From Sequoia sempervirens (taxonomy: Eukaryota > Streptophyta > Pinopsida > Cupressales > Cupressaceae): a stretch of 64,000 nt of DNA. Shown here one piece after another: positions 23,142 to 34,525 of this stretch. Location of the stretch: assembly GCA_007258455.2 (NCBI GenBank), contig VDFB02321327.1, forward strand, positions 226,209 through 290,208, written 5' to 3'. The notes under the pieces were generated by a model that had not been told where the DNA came from, did no database searches, and saw nothing but the letters and a program-made list of their open reading frames with translations. Made by a program: the position numbers and the translations under genes. Each line of letters starts with the position of its first letter. Within the stretch, counting starts at the first letter, position 1.

Positions 23142-24334
23142 AATTGATCTCCTGTGTGTAGATAATGTGATCACCAAGGAATTTTTGTTTTTGCATTAAA
23201 TTCACCAAGAATCTTATGAACAATTGAAATCATGGATCAAAACACAATGTTTTTTCTTTCCCTATGATAGGTTTGATCACTCTCCCATTAAAATTTGGAC
23301 CGAAGAAATTAAATTTATCATTCTCCATCATCCCATTGTCAGACCAATTATGTGTGAAGTTAGGCTACCCATGGCTACCCTCCATGGATGTCATCCCATC
23401 AGTGGTACATAAATTCTTAAAATTTCCATTTGGAAATGAAATTTTCACTGTGCATCATAGCAGTTTTAATCCTTTTTCTTCCCATGGGAATTTCTGATTG
23501 GATTTCATTTAGCCCAAACCCATGGAACCTATTAAGCCTCATGAGGACTTATTTTTCAAATCTTACCAAAAGTTCAAATCAAAGTGCATAACAAAATTAT
23601 CTCTTACCAACATTCCTAAATCCTTGATTGAACCACCTATCATTAATGAAACTATGATTGAACCAAAAGCTCTTCCAAGTAACCAAGAAAAATCCATGAC
23701 AAATCCTCCACCTATATCCTACAAGGGACCAAGAGATAACCATGCAATTCCTGCTGTGCCTCCTAAGATAAAAACAAGTTTATAAACCTAAAGAGAAAGT
23801 GGTTGACCAACCCTTGATTGTTCCTTTTGTTCCCCCATTGTGGAAAGAAAATAAATCTATGGTTGATAAACCCACTCCTACACCATTACAACTTGAACAA
23901 CATGCAAAAAGAAACATAAATGCTAAAGAGCATAGGAATATACATCATGCTATTGCTCATAAGTTAAATGAAAAGAAAAAACCAGCAAACAAAGACCAAA
24001 TTTTAACTCAAACAAAGAATGATGATTCTCTACCTTCACCAAAACAACATGAAACCTCTATGGAAATTATCATTAGACCTCATGTTATGATAAATTTGGA
24101 TGATGATGATGAGATTGTTAAGTTTGATGAGGAAGTGCATAATGACCTATTTTTTTATTTTCCTCTTCCATGAGCTTAGATCACAACAATCGTGATGATC
24201 CTCCTAACAAGAGTGACTCACCATGTATTGAAGCTAGTGATTGTCCTAGTACAAAACTCATTGTTGCTCATTTGGCTAGTTATCTGCTTTCCATATATGA
24301 TGAACAAGATTGGGATGTAGATGAATTGATTTAG
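23142..24334 (+). pseudogene. G1 protease-like region and acidic C-terminus
   Basis: The protease-like part has NVITKEF and, after a frameshift near 23260, VKLGYPWLPSMDVIPSVVHK and FPFGNEIFTVHHSSFN. A linker rich in Pro, Lys and Thr (23522-24050) leads to an acidic tail: SMEIIIRPHVMINLDDDDEI, VKFDEEVHNDL. After a shift in the T-run near 24150 the frame ends DWDVDELI at the TAG 24332-24334. H ends with the same pattern, so this is the natural end of the polyprotein and no RT follows. The function of the tail is unknown. Confidence 0.65.
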
Positions 24335-24784
24335 GTTGGATCACATGATTCATGCTAGCTTTATTTTTGTTCATGTTCTTTGTCTGATTACATGTGCACA
24401 TGTGATCCCTTGTACTATGTTGCTTGGTGTGTCTTTATGTTTGTGAGCCTACTTTGGATGACCCTTGTCACTCTGTTGGTACAAGAATATAAAGGAAGAG
24501 AATTTGTCATGACATTCTTCTTTTTGTATCTACATTCTTCTATCTATCATAAACATTGTATGTTTCTTGTGTTTTCCTTTTGGGCCTGACGAGGCAAAAC
24601 CATTGATAGATTTAGGTCTCCTCCATGTTGATCCAAAATGATTGTTTGTATTTTATCTATGTGTCATTTCTCCTTTTTGTTCATTTTTCCATGCGATATT
24701 TAGGGAATGATAATGACTCTAAACTGTATTATATCACTGTAGCAAAGACATATGTTGACCCTAAATCCTTGGATACCTTTGTGT
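24335..24784 (+). other. G1 3' untranslated region, left of the H insertion
   Basis: It aligns with H 59020-59460 (for example ATTTAGGTCTCCTCCATGTTGA and GGGAATGATAATGACTCTAAAC against the H versions). It holds no gene. It ends with TGTGT (24780-24784), the left target duplication of H. Confidence 0.7.
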
Positions 24785-25147
24785 TGTAGTAATGGAAAAG
24801 TATCCCTTTTCCTTACTTGATTTGGGAATAATTGTTATTGAATTAACCTAATGTTTCCTAGGTCTAATGTTGTAATGTGTTGTACACATTCACATTTATC
24901 TTGGGCCAGTTTTTAATAAAATGTACTTAACTTATACCTTATTTATGGTGTTGTAAAGTTTTGTAACACACTTTCATGCTTATCTAGGGTATCATTAATT
25001 AACTACGGTTAACTAGAGTTAATTATCCCCTTTAATTCAAATTTAAGCCTTATTTGTGACACCTTCCAAGGATCCATCTCGACACCAATAATTAAAATTG
25101 CATAACATTTAATTGGGAAAAATAAAGATCCTAGAAATTGGTGCTAC

Positions 25148-25306
25148 GACCCATTCACCCTAGGTGATGAACGAGCCCTCCCTCTATAGGACCCCCCTTT
25201 CTTTGCACATTTGACATGGGTTTTTGATGTTCTTTCACCTCTTGAAGGAATGGTCCTAGAAACTCGTGCAAGGAACCATTCACCATAGGTGGTGAATGGG
25301 TCTTCC
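25148..25306 (+). repeat. family hairpin pair, H 5' LTR (U3)
   Basis: The first copy, 25148-25178, is GACCCATTCACCC / GGTGATGAACGAGCCC. The second, 25272-25306, pairs ACCATTCACC with GGTGAATGGG across a short loop. The starts are 124 bp apart. Confidence 0.8.
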
Positions 25307-25420
25307 CTTAATGAGGACCCCCTTTTTGAATTTGATTCTAGCAGGATTTTAATGATATTCATATCCAAATTTGGTGTTAGATTGAATTGTTTGAATTTCG
25401 AGGTTAATCTCTAGATTTAG

Positions 25421-25428
25421 TATAAATA
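25421..25428 (+). promoter_or_regulatory. TATA box, H 5' LTR
   Basis: TATAAATA, at the same place as 61001-61008 in the 3' LTR, 62720-62727 in G3 and 18808-18815 in G1. Transcription of H would start some 30 bp downstream. Confidence 0.7.
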
Positions 25429-26097
25429 TGGGGTTAATTCACATTGTTTCTCTTAGAAAGTTTACAAGAAGCCTAAGCATTCAAGTTTTCAAGAATTAGA
25501 TCATTACAAGAGCATTTGAAAGGAATTTCAAGGCAGATTATCAAGAGTTTATTGTAGTAATTCAAGCTCATTTCATCATGTCAAGGGTTTAGTGCATTCA
25601 TGCATGTTGTTGAGCTAAGATAGTGCATGTAACATTGAAGATCTACTTGCAAGAATTGTTACACATCTTATTCAAGGATCAAGATCTACATTATTCATGC
25701 AAACTTCATGTTCGATTGTAGATCTATCTTCCAAGACAACTTCCAAGGTATCATCAATTGCATATTTCATGTTCATGCTTCTATTCTTTTATTTCATCAA
25801 TTGGTTTAATTACCGACAAGGGGTTTGACTTAGGAAAACCCCTATTCACTAAAAATCAACAAGATTTTCTCCTCTTGAGTGTGTGTTTGCAGATTTATAG
25901 GTTGAAGATCAAGTGGAGAAGAAGTTTAGAGCAAAGTTACAAAAGTTTTCAAGTTGGAAGATTGGCCTTCATAGTGCAAGAACAAAGAATTGAAGCTACA
26001 AAATTTGTTACAGGTTTTCGGAAGCTAACAACCAAGGATTTGAAAGTGTAGAAATCAAGGAAAATAACCCAGATCTCAATTTTAGAAAACCTAACAT

Positions 26098-26129
26098 GGA
26101 CCCATTTTCCACTAAAGGCGAATGAGTCC
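26098..26129 (+). repeat. family hairpin, H 5' LTR (after TATA)
   Basis: GGACCCATTTTCC / GGCGAATGAGTCC around a short A-rich loop. The matching 3' LTR copy is at 61677-61708. Confidence 0.8.
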
Positions 26130-26340
26130 ATTGTGCCCTAAAAATAGGCTTCTTGTAGTAAGGTACACACCATTTTAAGCTAAAAAAAATATCCTCTTCA
26201 TTGCTATAACAATTAGGTCTAGTTTTTTATTGTTATTTGAATGTTTTTCCTTCATAATTGAATGTTTCATAGCAAAATTTAGTGGTTCATCATCTTGATC
26301 CATTCATCTTGGTGGTGAACCCTATTTTTTCCATGTTTCA

Positions 26341-27537
26341 TTTTGGTGAACCCAACTCATTGAATATTATAATTTTCTGATTTTGAAGTCTTTCATTGCA
26401 TCCTAGGTTAGATCTTGCATTCATTTGCATCTCATTTTCATTGAATTAGATCTCACTTAGGGTTTCTTACATTGCATTCAAAGATTGCATCTCATCTAGT
26501 GTTTATATTTGCATTGTTTTGTATCTCTCTAAATCTGAAAAATACAAAACAAATCAGTCATTGTGCATATCATTTAGATCTCATAAAATTGCATTTGAAA
26601 TCAAAAAAAATTTCATTTCAACCTAGGTCTTTGCATACATTATTTCATTGCATTTTCACATTGCATTTCTGGAAAATCTGAAACTAAAACTTCCTGCCTT
26701 AGACCTAGAACTGAAAGACATTACTGAAAGCTTGCAAATCATTCAAAAATTGTTTCAAAACCCTCATCAAGGACCCATTCTCCCTTACTAGCGAATGATT
26801 CCCTGATTAGGTCAAATATGAACCTTTTTCCATCTGAAAAAGCATTAAAAATCACTTTGAAATCAGTATAAATATCTCAAAAATACCTAACCATGACCCA
26901 TTCACCCTTATTAGCGAATGAGTCCCTATTAGCTCCTAATTTGCATTTTCTAGAAATTAAAATCTTGGTTTTAGGATTTTTTTGTTGTTGTTACTTTCTT
27001 GTTTCAGTTTCATGATCTGTTGTTTCATCAAATCCATTGCATATAGCTTAAATTGCTTCATTTCAGTACATCGTTAAAATTCAAAATTTGGATTTACAAC
27101 ATTCCATTTTTAGTTTATTACATTGTGTAATCTATAAATTGTATTACTTAGAATCTGAGAATTGCATGTCATTCAAGGTTATTGCATTGCCCCTTTGCTA
27201 TTTTAGGGTTTGAACACTAGGGTTGTAAAACTTGTATGAGATTTACAACTTGGTGTCCTATTAGCAATATTATTGTAAGGAATAGTTTGAGGCTCATGTC
27301 ATCCCGTGATATCTCATTCATCATGGATCTTAGGTTTCCTAACTCTCTTTCTAATAGTGTTGATAATCAACCAGGATACATGGATCATAGTTACATACTT
27401 TATTTTCCATGACCTCACCTCCTACAATCAATGTGCTTATTGTTACCAATAACATCCCTACCATCCCTAGTTCCACTCAAGATTTGGGGTTTACTCAAAA
27501 CTAGGGTGGAATTCTAATTCCATCCTCTACAATACCA
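26341..27537 (+). other. H primer-like site and leader
   Basis: TTTTGGTGAACCCAAC at 26341-26356 begins right after the LTR; TGGTGAACCC (26344-26353) is the presumed primer site, tRNA not identified. The leader is A+T-rich and holds two family hairpins at 26771-26803 and 26895-26926. The stretch 27290-27380 (ATGTCATCCCGTG to AATAGTGTTGAT) aligns with the G1 gag start region, so Gag translation may begin upstream of 27538. Confidence 0.65.
26771..26926 (+). repeat. family hairpin pair, H leader
   Basis: The first copy is GGACCCATTCTCCC / GCGAATGATTCCC. The second, at 26895, is GACCCATTCACCC / GCGAATGAGTCCC. The starts are 124 bp apart, the same spacing as the LTR pair. Confidence 0.8.
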
Positions 27538-28344
27538 ATGTCCATTCCTACATACACTAGTACACAACCCACAACAACATTTCAATCTACAACAACCTTT
27601 CAACCCACAACAACCTTTCAACCTACAAAACCCTTGCAACCTACCACAAACATTCAACCAACTACAACAATCATACCTACTAGCATTGTATACACTTCCT
27701 TAGGTATTCCTATCCAATCGAACACAATAACCCCTCAACAATCTACCTTCACTAACCTGCAATTCACTATCCCTCTACATACATACACCACTCCACCTTA
27801 TTCCCCTCAACCTTACAACCAAAATTATCCTATCCTTAACTCCCTTTTGCAAATTATGGCATCCCTCCAACAACAAGTTTCAACTTTACAACAAAACAAC
27901 AATAGACAACCTTTGCAATACATCAAATCCAACCCACTATCTTTTGACATATTAAGAGTGCAAATGCCACAAGGTATAGAAATACCTCAATTTGAGAAAT
28001 TTGGTGGAAAAGGAGATACTATAAGCCATTTTTATACTTTCACAACCTTGTGCAGTGATTTCATCTTTGATGATAAAATTTTCTCTAAGTTATTCCCTAG
28101 GTCCTTGAAGGATATTGCTTTAGAGTGGTTCTCTTCTTTGTCGAATAATTCAATTGGTTCATTCAATGAACTCATTATTGGCTTTTACAACCACTTCCAT
28201 ATTCATATGGGTCCCAAGATGACCCTTTTTTATTTAATGACATGTAAACAAAAAGAGGATGAGAAAGTGACTGATTTCATGGCAAGATACCAAAAACTTT
28301 ATTCACAAGTAAACATTAAGATTCTTGATGCTGACCTTGAATGA
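27538..28344 (+). pseudogene. H gag, N-terminal region and core
   Basis: The open frame gives a 268-residue product. Residues 1-110 are a Thr/Pro/Gln-rich region with tandem copies of FQPTTTFQPT, followed by a short Gln coiled stretch (ASLQQQVSTLQQNNN). The Gag core begins near residue 140: LRVQMPQGIEIPQFEKFGGK, LCSDFIFDDKIFSKLFPRSL, KDIALEWFSSL, then VTDFMARYQKLYSQV. It matches G1 and, more loosely, the Tat Gag (FEIPKFDKY, LFPRSL, EWFSHL). The frame stops at 28344 within the core, so the gene is broken. The codon at 27538 is ATG, but translation may start further upstream. Confidence 0.8.
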
Positions 28345-29123
28345 ATATTTATTGCCAACTTACAAGATAGACTCCAAAGAAAACTTGAAATTTTGATATT
28401 TCCATCCTTTATACAGTTATGTACAACCCTTTGTGATTATCACAATTCGACTTGCGATCATGATGTGAAAAATCCCCCTAGTTGTACTAAAAAATCTGAA
28501 TCTACAACTCAAAATGGCTATCAAACTTTCAAGAAATAGAATAAGAGATTTTTACAACTAAATTTCCCTAAAACAAGTCAAAAAAATAATAATCAAGAAG
28601 TTGTTATCAAGATGACAACTCCTTTCGAGGAACGAGAGAGAGAATTCACTCCTTTACCTGATACCCTTCATAATATCATGTTGCAACTTATTGACAAGAA
28701 TATGCTTATGTTACCTCTTGTTAGAGAGCATAACCCTAATATACCATTTCCTAGAGGCTTTTGAAAAAATGCTTATTGTTATTATCATCAACAAATGGAC
28801 ATGGTATAGAATATTGTAAGCGTCTTAAACATCTTGTGCAAGACCTTATTGATAATAGTCAACTTCAAATGGAAGGTGTGAAAAATCAAGGTAATAAGTT
28901 TGTATCCCCTTCTAACCAAAATTTGCAATTCTTTACAAATTTCATGCCTAAGCACAATATTTCATTTTTCAAAGCTAGTGAAATGAAGAATGAAGTGATG
29001 AATATTCACATAGATGATGAAAACATAAATGAAGAATAATTGATTGAAATGGGAGTATTTATTGAAGCTAGACCTCGTAAGGGCTCAACTAAAAAAACTC
29101 TTGAAATTGATTTCTCACAAAAT
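28345..29123 (+). pseudogene. H gag C-terminus with zinc knuckle, up to the Copia-2 site
   Basis: The frame continues after the stop with FIANLQDRLQRKLEILIFPS, then a segment PLPDTLHNIMLQLIDKNM, and a knuckle-like CYYH...GH...EYC spread over a frameshift near 28790 (the open part begins near 28761). KHLVQDLIDNSQLQ and FKASEMKNEVMN follow, as in G1. The frame ends at FSQN, exactly at the Copia-2 insertion, and continues in H at 57757. Its role would be RNA binding within Gag. Confidence 0.7.
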
Positions 29124-30417
29124 TGTTGGCAACTCAAGGGAAGATAACTAAGAGGGGGGGTGAATCAGTTGTCATCGAATTTCAAAATTATTTAACTTAT
29201 TTTCCTTATTCTCAGATCTTAACATTAATCATGAAAGCATAAATGAACAACACATAAAAATCACACATAATACCAAGATTTTTATGTGGAAACCCTGTTA
29301 GGGGAAAAACCACGGTGGAGGTCAGTCCACAAGATTATACCCTATTAAAAGTATACAGAATTATGAATGGGGAATGCACATGCATTCAAGTACACTACCT
29401 AGAGCTCATTGCTCAAATACAAAATAGGCTTACTACCCAAAGGAAGAAACACTATCTTACAAAAAGGTTTTGATTAAATTCTATCAGACTTTGAAATAAG
29501 AAAAGTATCATCTGCTAATGCTTGGTTACAATTCTGGTTAAGCACATGAACACTTCTTCACTCTTCTTCACTTTTCTTCACTCTTCTTCTCTCTTCTTCT
29601 CTCTCTGTTCTACCTTCAAATGATCTAAAATTTATTCACACATAGGACTCTTACACTCCACACACACACACACACACATGCATCCCTTCAAATGATAAAA
29701 CAATCACTCTTATATATCCGCAACAAGAAATTTCATCACTATAAGTCAGCTCCAAAGAAATAATTAAATGAATATAAACAGTCAGCCCAAATCAATAAAG
29801 ATTATTCATGTGAATCAACCAAGGTCAGCCATAACATAGTGAAGAATTAAAATAATATCCTCAAACATGAACCACTTCAATTAATTACTCCTCAAAGATC
29901 CACAACACACTTCAACACCTTGTCAGCCAAGAACATGAAAAACATGAACACACAAGAGAAAATATTGGATCATGAGCACAACGATCAATGCGGATGTGCA
30001 ACATAGATAGAGAATGAGCTAGAAACATCCACAAGCATCATGAAACATCAGAGAATCCTCTGCAGCAATTGAACTTACTGAAATCACATGATCTTCATTT
30101 AGGAACACAAACTAAAGTAACAAAAAAATATCAAAATAAAAATCTTCATAACTTGATCAAATCTTTACGTATATCTCTAAAACTTGAAGTGGATAAACTA
30201 GATATGCTCAACAAGAAACCCTTTATTCCACAACCTCTAAACAACAATGTACTGATCACACTGATAGAAAGAACTTCACTTCACCACTGACAACTTGTAG
30301 CACTTCTTATTACAATTTTCTCAATATCCTCGACATATACAGCTTCTAATGCAACAATTCTAATAGTGTTGACATCAATGACAACCGAATATCAGAAACA
30401 CAACACAACATCCAAAA
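29124..30417 (-). mobile_element. Copia-2 3' LTR
   Basis: It starts TGTTGG; its other end is CCAAAA where CCAACA is expected, so the terminal base pair region has mutated. Length is 1,294 bp; the partner is about 1,289 bp without its insertion. It has a (CA)10 run at 29659-29678 and a minus-strand TATA near 29709-29716. Relative to the other family copies it has extra CTTCTTCACT repeats near 29550-29600. Confidence 0.9.
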
Positions 30418-30431
30418 ATATCCCCCTTTGG
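30418..30431 (-). other. Copia-2 polypurine tract
   Basis: The minus strand reads CCAAAGGGGGATAT directly upstream of the 3' LTR. The 290 bp from here to the pol stop at 30722 hold no gene. Confidence 0.85.
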
Positions 30432-30721
30432 CATTGATGGCAACACATGATGTGAAAAATACCATCAACACAACTACGCTTACTCCCCCTTAGGTTCTGA
30501 CTCTTCTTTCCTCAACTCTTCTCTCCACAAATATTTTTCACATTTCTCTTCTCCCCCTTTGACATCAATGGCAAAGATTTCTTCTATACAAGATCTGAAC
30601 CACATATTTGAACACCTAAACACCTAAACATCTGACTACTCCCCATGAGTAGTAGGCACCACATCAGTCTGGATCAAAATATGATCATGAAATGCATGTA
30701 TTGATGCAAATCAATGCATCC

Positions 30722-32077
30722 TTAGTTCTGATTAGGAGGGGTAATCACCCCTAACTTCCCTCTGAGATACTCAAAAGTATCCTTAGGTAATGGCTTGGTA
30801 AATATGTTTACAATCTGCTCCTTAGTAGGCACATACTCTAATCTGACTTCCCTTTCACTTACTTTCTCTCTCAAAAAGTGAAACTTGATAGATATATGCT
30901 TGGTCTTGGAATGCAACACCAGATTCTTAAAAATGTTAATAGCACTTGAGTTATCACAAAATATAGCAATAGGCTCATCATACACAACTTTGATATCCTT
31001 CAACATTTGTTTCATCCATAGTACTTGAGTACAAGTATTAGTAGCAGCAATGTATCCTGCCTCTACAGTAGATAGAGAAATAGCATTTTACTTTTTGCTT
31101 AACCATGGAATCAACTTCTTTCCCAAGAAAAATGCTCCACAACTAGTACTTTTCTTGTCATTCACATCTCATGCCCAATTAGCATTAGTAAAGGAACTCA
31201 AAGTAATATCATCATCTTTAGAATACAATAAAACAAAACCAATTGTCCCCTTCAAGTATCTAAAAATCCTCTTCATAGCAGTCACATGAGATTCTTTAGG
31301 ATCAACTTGAAATCTAGCAACAATACATACAACATTCATGATATCAAGCCTAGTTTGATTCAAATAAAGCAATCCACCAATCATTGATATGTATCTAGTC
31401 TTATTTTCCTTTGGAGAATCATTATCAGTTGTTAACTTGCATTTGATCACCATAGGTGTACCAACTGGCTTTGAATCTTCCATACCAAATTTCTTCAACA
31501 ATTCTTTCACATGCTTGGACTGAGATATAAAGATCCCTTTATCTAACTGAGTAATTTGCAATCCCAAGAATAATTTTATCTCTCCAATCATTTTCATCTC
31601 AAACTCATTCTGCATCTCATTAGAAAACTTCATACACAAGCTATCATCTCCTCCAAATATGATATCATCAACAAAAACTTCCACAATCAAATCTTTATCA
31701 TCATTCTTGAAATATAGATTACTATCAGTAGTACCTTTGTTAAATCCAAGCTTCACCAAGTACTTATCCAATCTGGCATACCATGCTCCAGGGGCTTGTT
31801 TGAGTTCATACAATGCTTTCTTCAATTGACAAACCATATCTTCCTGATTAGTCAACTAGAATCCATTCGGTTGTTCAACATACACTTCTTCCAAATCACT
31901 ATTTAGAAAAGCAAACTTGACATCCATTTGATAAACTTTGTAGTCTTTGTAAGCAGCATAAGCATGAAAGAATCTCACAACTTCAATTCTAGCAACAGGG
32001 GCAAAGGTTTCTTCAAAATCAATACCTTCCATTTGTGAATATCCCTTACATACCAGTCTTGCTTTGTTGCTAACCAC
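30722..32077 (-). pseudogene. Copia-2 reverse transcriptase and RNase H
   Basis: RT fingers (32077-31856) have [20 protein letters not shown] and [10 protein letters not shown]. The palm (31855-31169) has KKALYELKQAPGAWYARLDK, the active site EVFVDDIIFGGDD, FLGLQI and KPVGTPM. RNase H (about 31190-30722) has SFTNANW, where the family has Asp (TDADW-type), then EAGYIA, where the second acidic position is followed by Gly, and FCDNSSAI. Stops fall at 31856, 31169 and near 31089. It aligns along its whole length with Copia-1 12113-13492. Confidence 0.87.
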
Positions 32078-32086
32078 TTCACCTTG

Positions 32087-33224
32087 TTAATTCAGTTTGT
32101 TTCTAAAGACCCATTTATTTCCAATTACATTCTTATCCTTAGGTCTAGGAACAAGAATACATGTATCATTCTTCTCAATCTGTTGTAGTTCCTCTTTCAT
32201 TGCTTCAACCCAATGTTCATCTTTGCATGCTTCATTCACATTGCTAGGCTCGGTCTTTGAAATCAAACAATATTCTTCTGCAATCTTTCTCCTAGTCTGG
32301 ACACCTTTGTTCTTATCACCAATAATTTGATCTTCTGAATGATTCAACCTTACATACCTCAGAGTATTCTTAGAATGTTCTTCAAGCTCTTTTGATCTCT
32401 CTTATGTTCTTCCACCAATTTCTTCTTCCTCTTGATCTTCTTGATTCACTAGAATGATTTGGACTTGACTGGAGTTCTGACCTTTTTTTGTACTATCATT
32501 ATGATCATTAGAATCATATCCATAGGTTTTGGATAGTGTAGCTATTTCCTCATCAACCTTAACATTTTCACTTTCAACCATTTTCTTCAATCTCTTATTC
32601 TTACACCGGTAGGCCTTACTTTTAGTAGCATAACCCAGAAAGGTTCTTTCATCACTCCTAGCATCAAAATTTCCAATATCTTCATCTCTTTTGATATAAC
32701 ACTTGCTTCCAAAGATCTTGAAATATCTAACAATAGGTTTTTGACCAATCCATAGCTCAAAAGGAGTCTTACCAGCATCACCTTTGATTTGTACCTGGTT
32801 AAGTGTGTACATAATAATACTCAAAACTTCTCTCCAATAGATATGAGGTACATTTCCTTCCAACATCATGGTTCTAGCAACATCTAGAACTATTTTATTC
32901 TTCCTTTGCATAACTCCATTTTTTTGAGGGGTCCGCAGTGCAAATAGCTATATTTTTATTCCATGCTCTTCAAAAAAAGAATTAAACTTACTGGAAGTGA
33001 ATTCACCACCTCTATCTGATCTTAGACATTTAATCTTCAGACCTGTCTCTGTCTCAACTATAGCCTTAAAGATCTTGAACTCTTCCAAAGCTTCAAATTT
33101 CTCCCTTAAGAAAGTAGCCCACATCATCCTTGAATAGTCATCAATGAGCAACATGAAGTACTTGTATCCTTGTAAACTTCTAGTTCTAGCAGGACCACAC
33201 AAATCAGTATGCACAAGATCCAAC
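32087..33224 (-). pseudogene. Copia-2 integrase (left part) and RT linker
   Basis: From the Tat insertion point at 33224 the minus strand reads LDLVHTDLCGPARTRSLQGY (first catalytic Asp), FMLLIDDYSRMMWATFLREK and CLRSDRGGEFTSSKF (second Asp). The third acidic residue is changed: NGVMQRKNK with Gln (codon 32906-32908) in place of Glu. The C-terminal part (to 32402) has IYWREVLSIIMYTLNQ and FGSKCYIKRDED. The linker 32347-32087 has NEACKDEHWVEAMKEEL. Stops at about 32947 and 32402. No inverted-repeat element is present at the site used in Copia-1. Confidence 0.87.
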
Positions 33225-34506
33225 TGTAGACATGTAAAATATAGCAATTGACATTGTGCATCTGATCCTAACTACTAGCATCATTTCATCCTAAATCATC
33301 TTTTGGTCTAACCATTTAATCAAATCTCCTTATCTAATTAAATTCATCAATATTCTTCCCTTACTTAAATAAACCAGTTATTTAATTAAGTCTCTCTCTT
33401 TTGTTAATTAAATCAACCCATATGATCTAATTATCCCTATTTAATTAAATAAATAATTATATTTGATTAAATCTCTAAAGTCTATCCATTAAATTAAATA
33501 AATTAAAACCTTATTTGATTTAATCTAACACCATCTCTTTTAATTAAATAAATCAAAATCCTTATTTAATTAATCTATTATCATATTCCTCTTTTATTTG
33601 ATTTAAATAAATCCATAAATTTGAGTCAAATAGGTCACATCATTTAATCTTTCATTAAATTAATTAACCCTTGATTAATTTAATCTCATCTCATGTCCCA
33701 TCCTCTAGATTTTGCAAGTTGCACATGAAAATAGATTTAATCATTAATTAAATCTCTCTTTTCCTCACAAGGCATATTTTGGAATATTCTCCAAATTTGA
33801 ATTCAAAAACTCCAAGTCAACATGTACATCCAACAAGGCAATAACTTCATCTTAAATGTCCTTGCCTTGAGCTAAGTGGCATTTATTTCATTTTATCTTC
33901 CCTCTTACAAGTCATTTCAACAAATTTGAAATTCAAAAATAAGCATTTATTGGCACAATCCCCAAATCTTGCGCATCCTCCATCCACTCATAGCTTGACA
34001 AGTGGCATTATGCCATTGGATGAATGTTAGTCCCACATTGCTCAAATTTAGAAATTCATCCATCTTGGTATTCTATAAATAAAGAGCTCATATCCTCATT
34101 TGATCATCCACAAATTATGCAAAGTTATTATTCTAAAATATTTAGTCATTTTCATCCATCACCATTGAGTTCTTAGCTAGGTTTTGCAGATTTTGGCTTG
34201 GAGCTCTCATCCTTCACCAACAAAGTGGATCGATCATCATCAACATATCAAGCTTGCATCTTAGGAATTGGGAAAGGGCCAATTTTCACATCAAATTGGC
34301 ACCAATTCCCCCATGGGATCATGTGTTTGCTATTCTAATTAGGATTGAATCTATATTTTCTTGTTTTATTGTGTTCTTCATTGTTTTATTTCCTAATTTG
34401 AAGTTTGTAAATGGATTTCATGGGGAATCCTTGTTCATGCTTGCAATATCTAACTTAATGTGTTTATTCTCTTTGTTTTGCAAGTATTTGGATTGTGGTT
34501 CACACA
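33225..34506 (+). mobile_element. Tat 5' LTR
   Basis: 1,282 bp. The first 450 bp hold about 15 degenerate TTAATTAAAT words (33310-33690). TATAAATA is at 34074-34081. The frame 34254-34517 starts at a non-ATG codon and has no known domain. Confidence 0.95.
34074..34081 (+). promoter_or_regulatory. TATA box, Tat 5' LTR
   Basis: TATAAATA, identical at 52071-52078 in the 3' LTR. Likely start of the genomic RNA is about 30 bp further on. Confidence 0.7.
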
Positions 34507-34508
34507 TT

Positions 34509-34525
34509 TGGCGCTAGAAGGAGGG
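34509..34525 (+). other. Tat primer binding site
   Basis: TGGCGCTAGAAGGAGGG, 2 bp after the LTR. It starts with the TGG that pairs with a tRNA CCA end. I do not assign the tRNA. Confidence 0.75.

Larger units (their letters stand above)
18479..24784 (+). mobile_element. G1, gag-only LTR retrotransposon (left part)
   Basis: A plus-strand element with LTR (18479-19874), primer-like site, leader, gag, protease-like region and a conserved C-terminal tail. It has no RT, RNase H or integrase. It is cut at 24784 by insertion of H and resumes at 61932-61984, where the sequence continues in line with the matching part of H (59470-59528). Its own 3' LTR is not in the window. G1 also carries a TRIM at 22765-23141. 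The Gag is Ty3/gypsy-like, so I read it as a non-autonomous gypsy-type (TR-GAG) element. Confidence 0.8.
24785..26340 (+). mobile_element. H 5' LTR
   Basis: TATAAATA at 25421-25428 is the likely promoter. The LTR carries three family hairpins, two before the TATA (25148, 25272) and one after it (26098). The LTR ends ATGTTTCA, just before the primer-like site. Frames inside it (25144-25368, 25758-26051) are not genes; the second is only shared because both LTRs have it. Confidence 0.92.

Noticed and set aside
25148..26926. CRISPR-like spaced repeats
   Set aside because: Copies are palindromic, spaced by over 100 bp, degenerate and located in plant LTRs; no cas-like gene.
34254..34517. Frame conserved at 52252-52569, could look like a conserved small gene
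   Set aside because: Both copies lie in the two LTRs of one element, so similarity comes from LTR identity. The first codon is not ATG and no domain is recognised.
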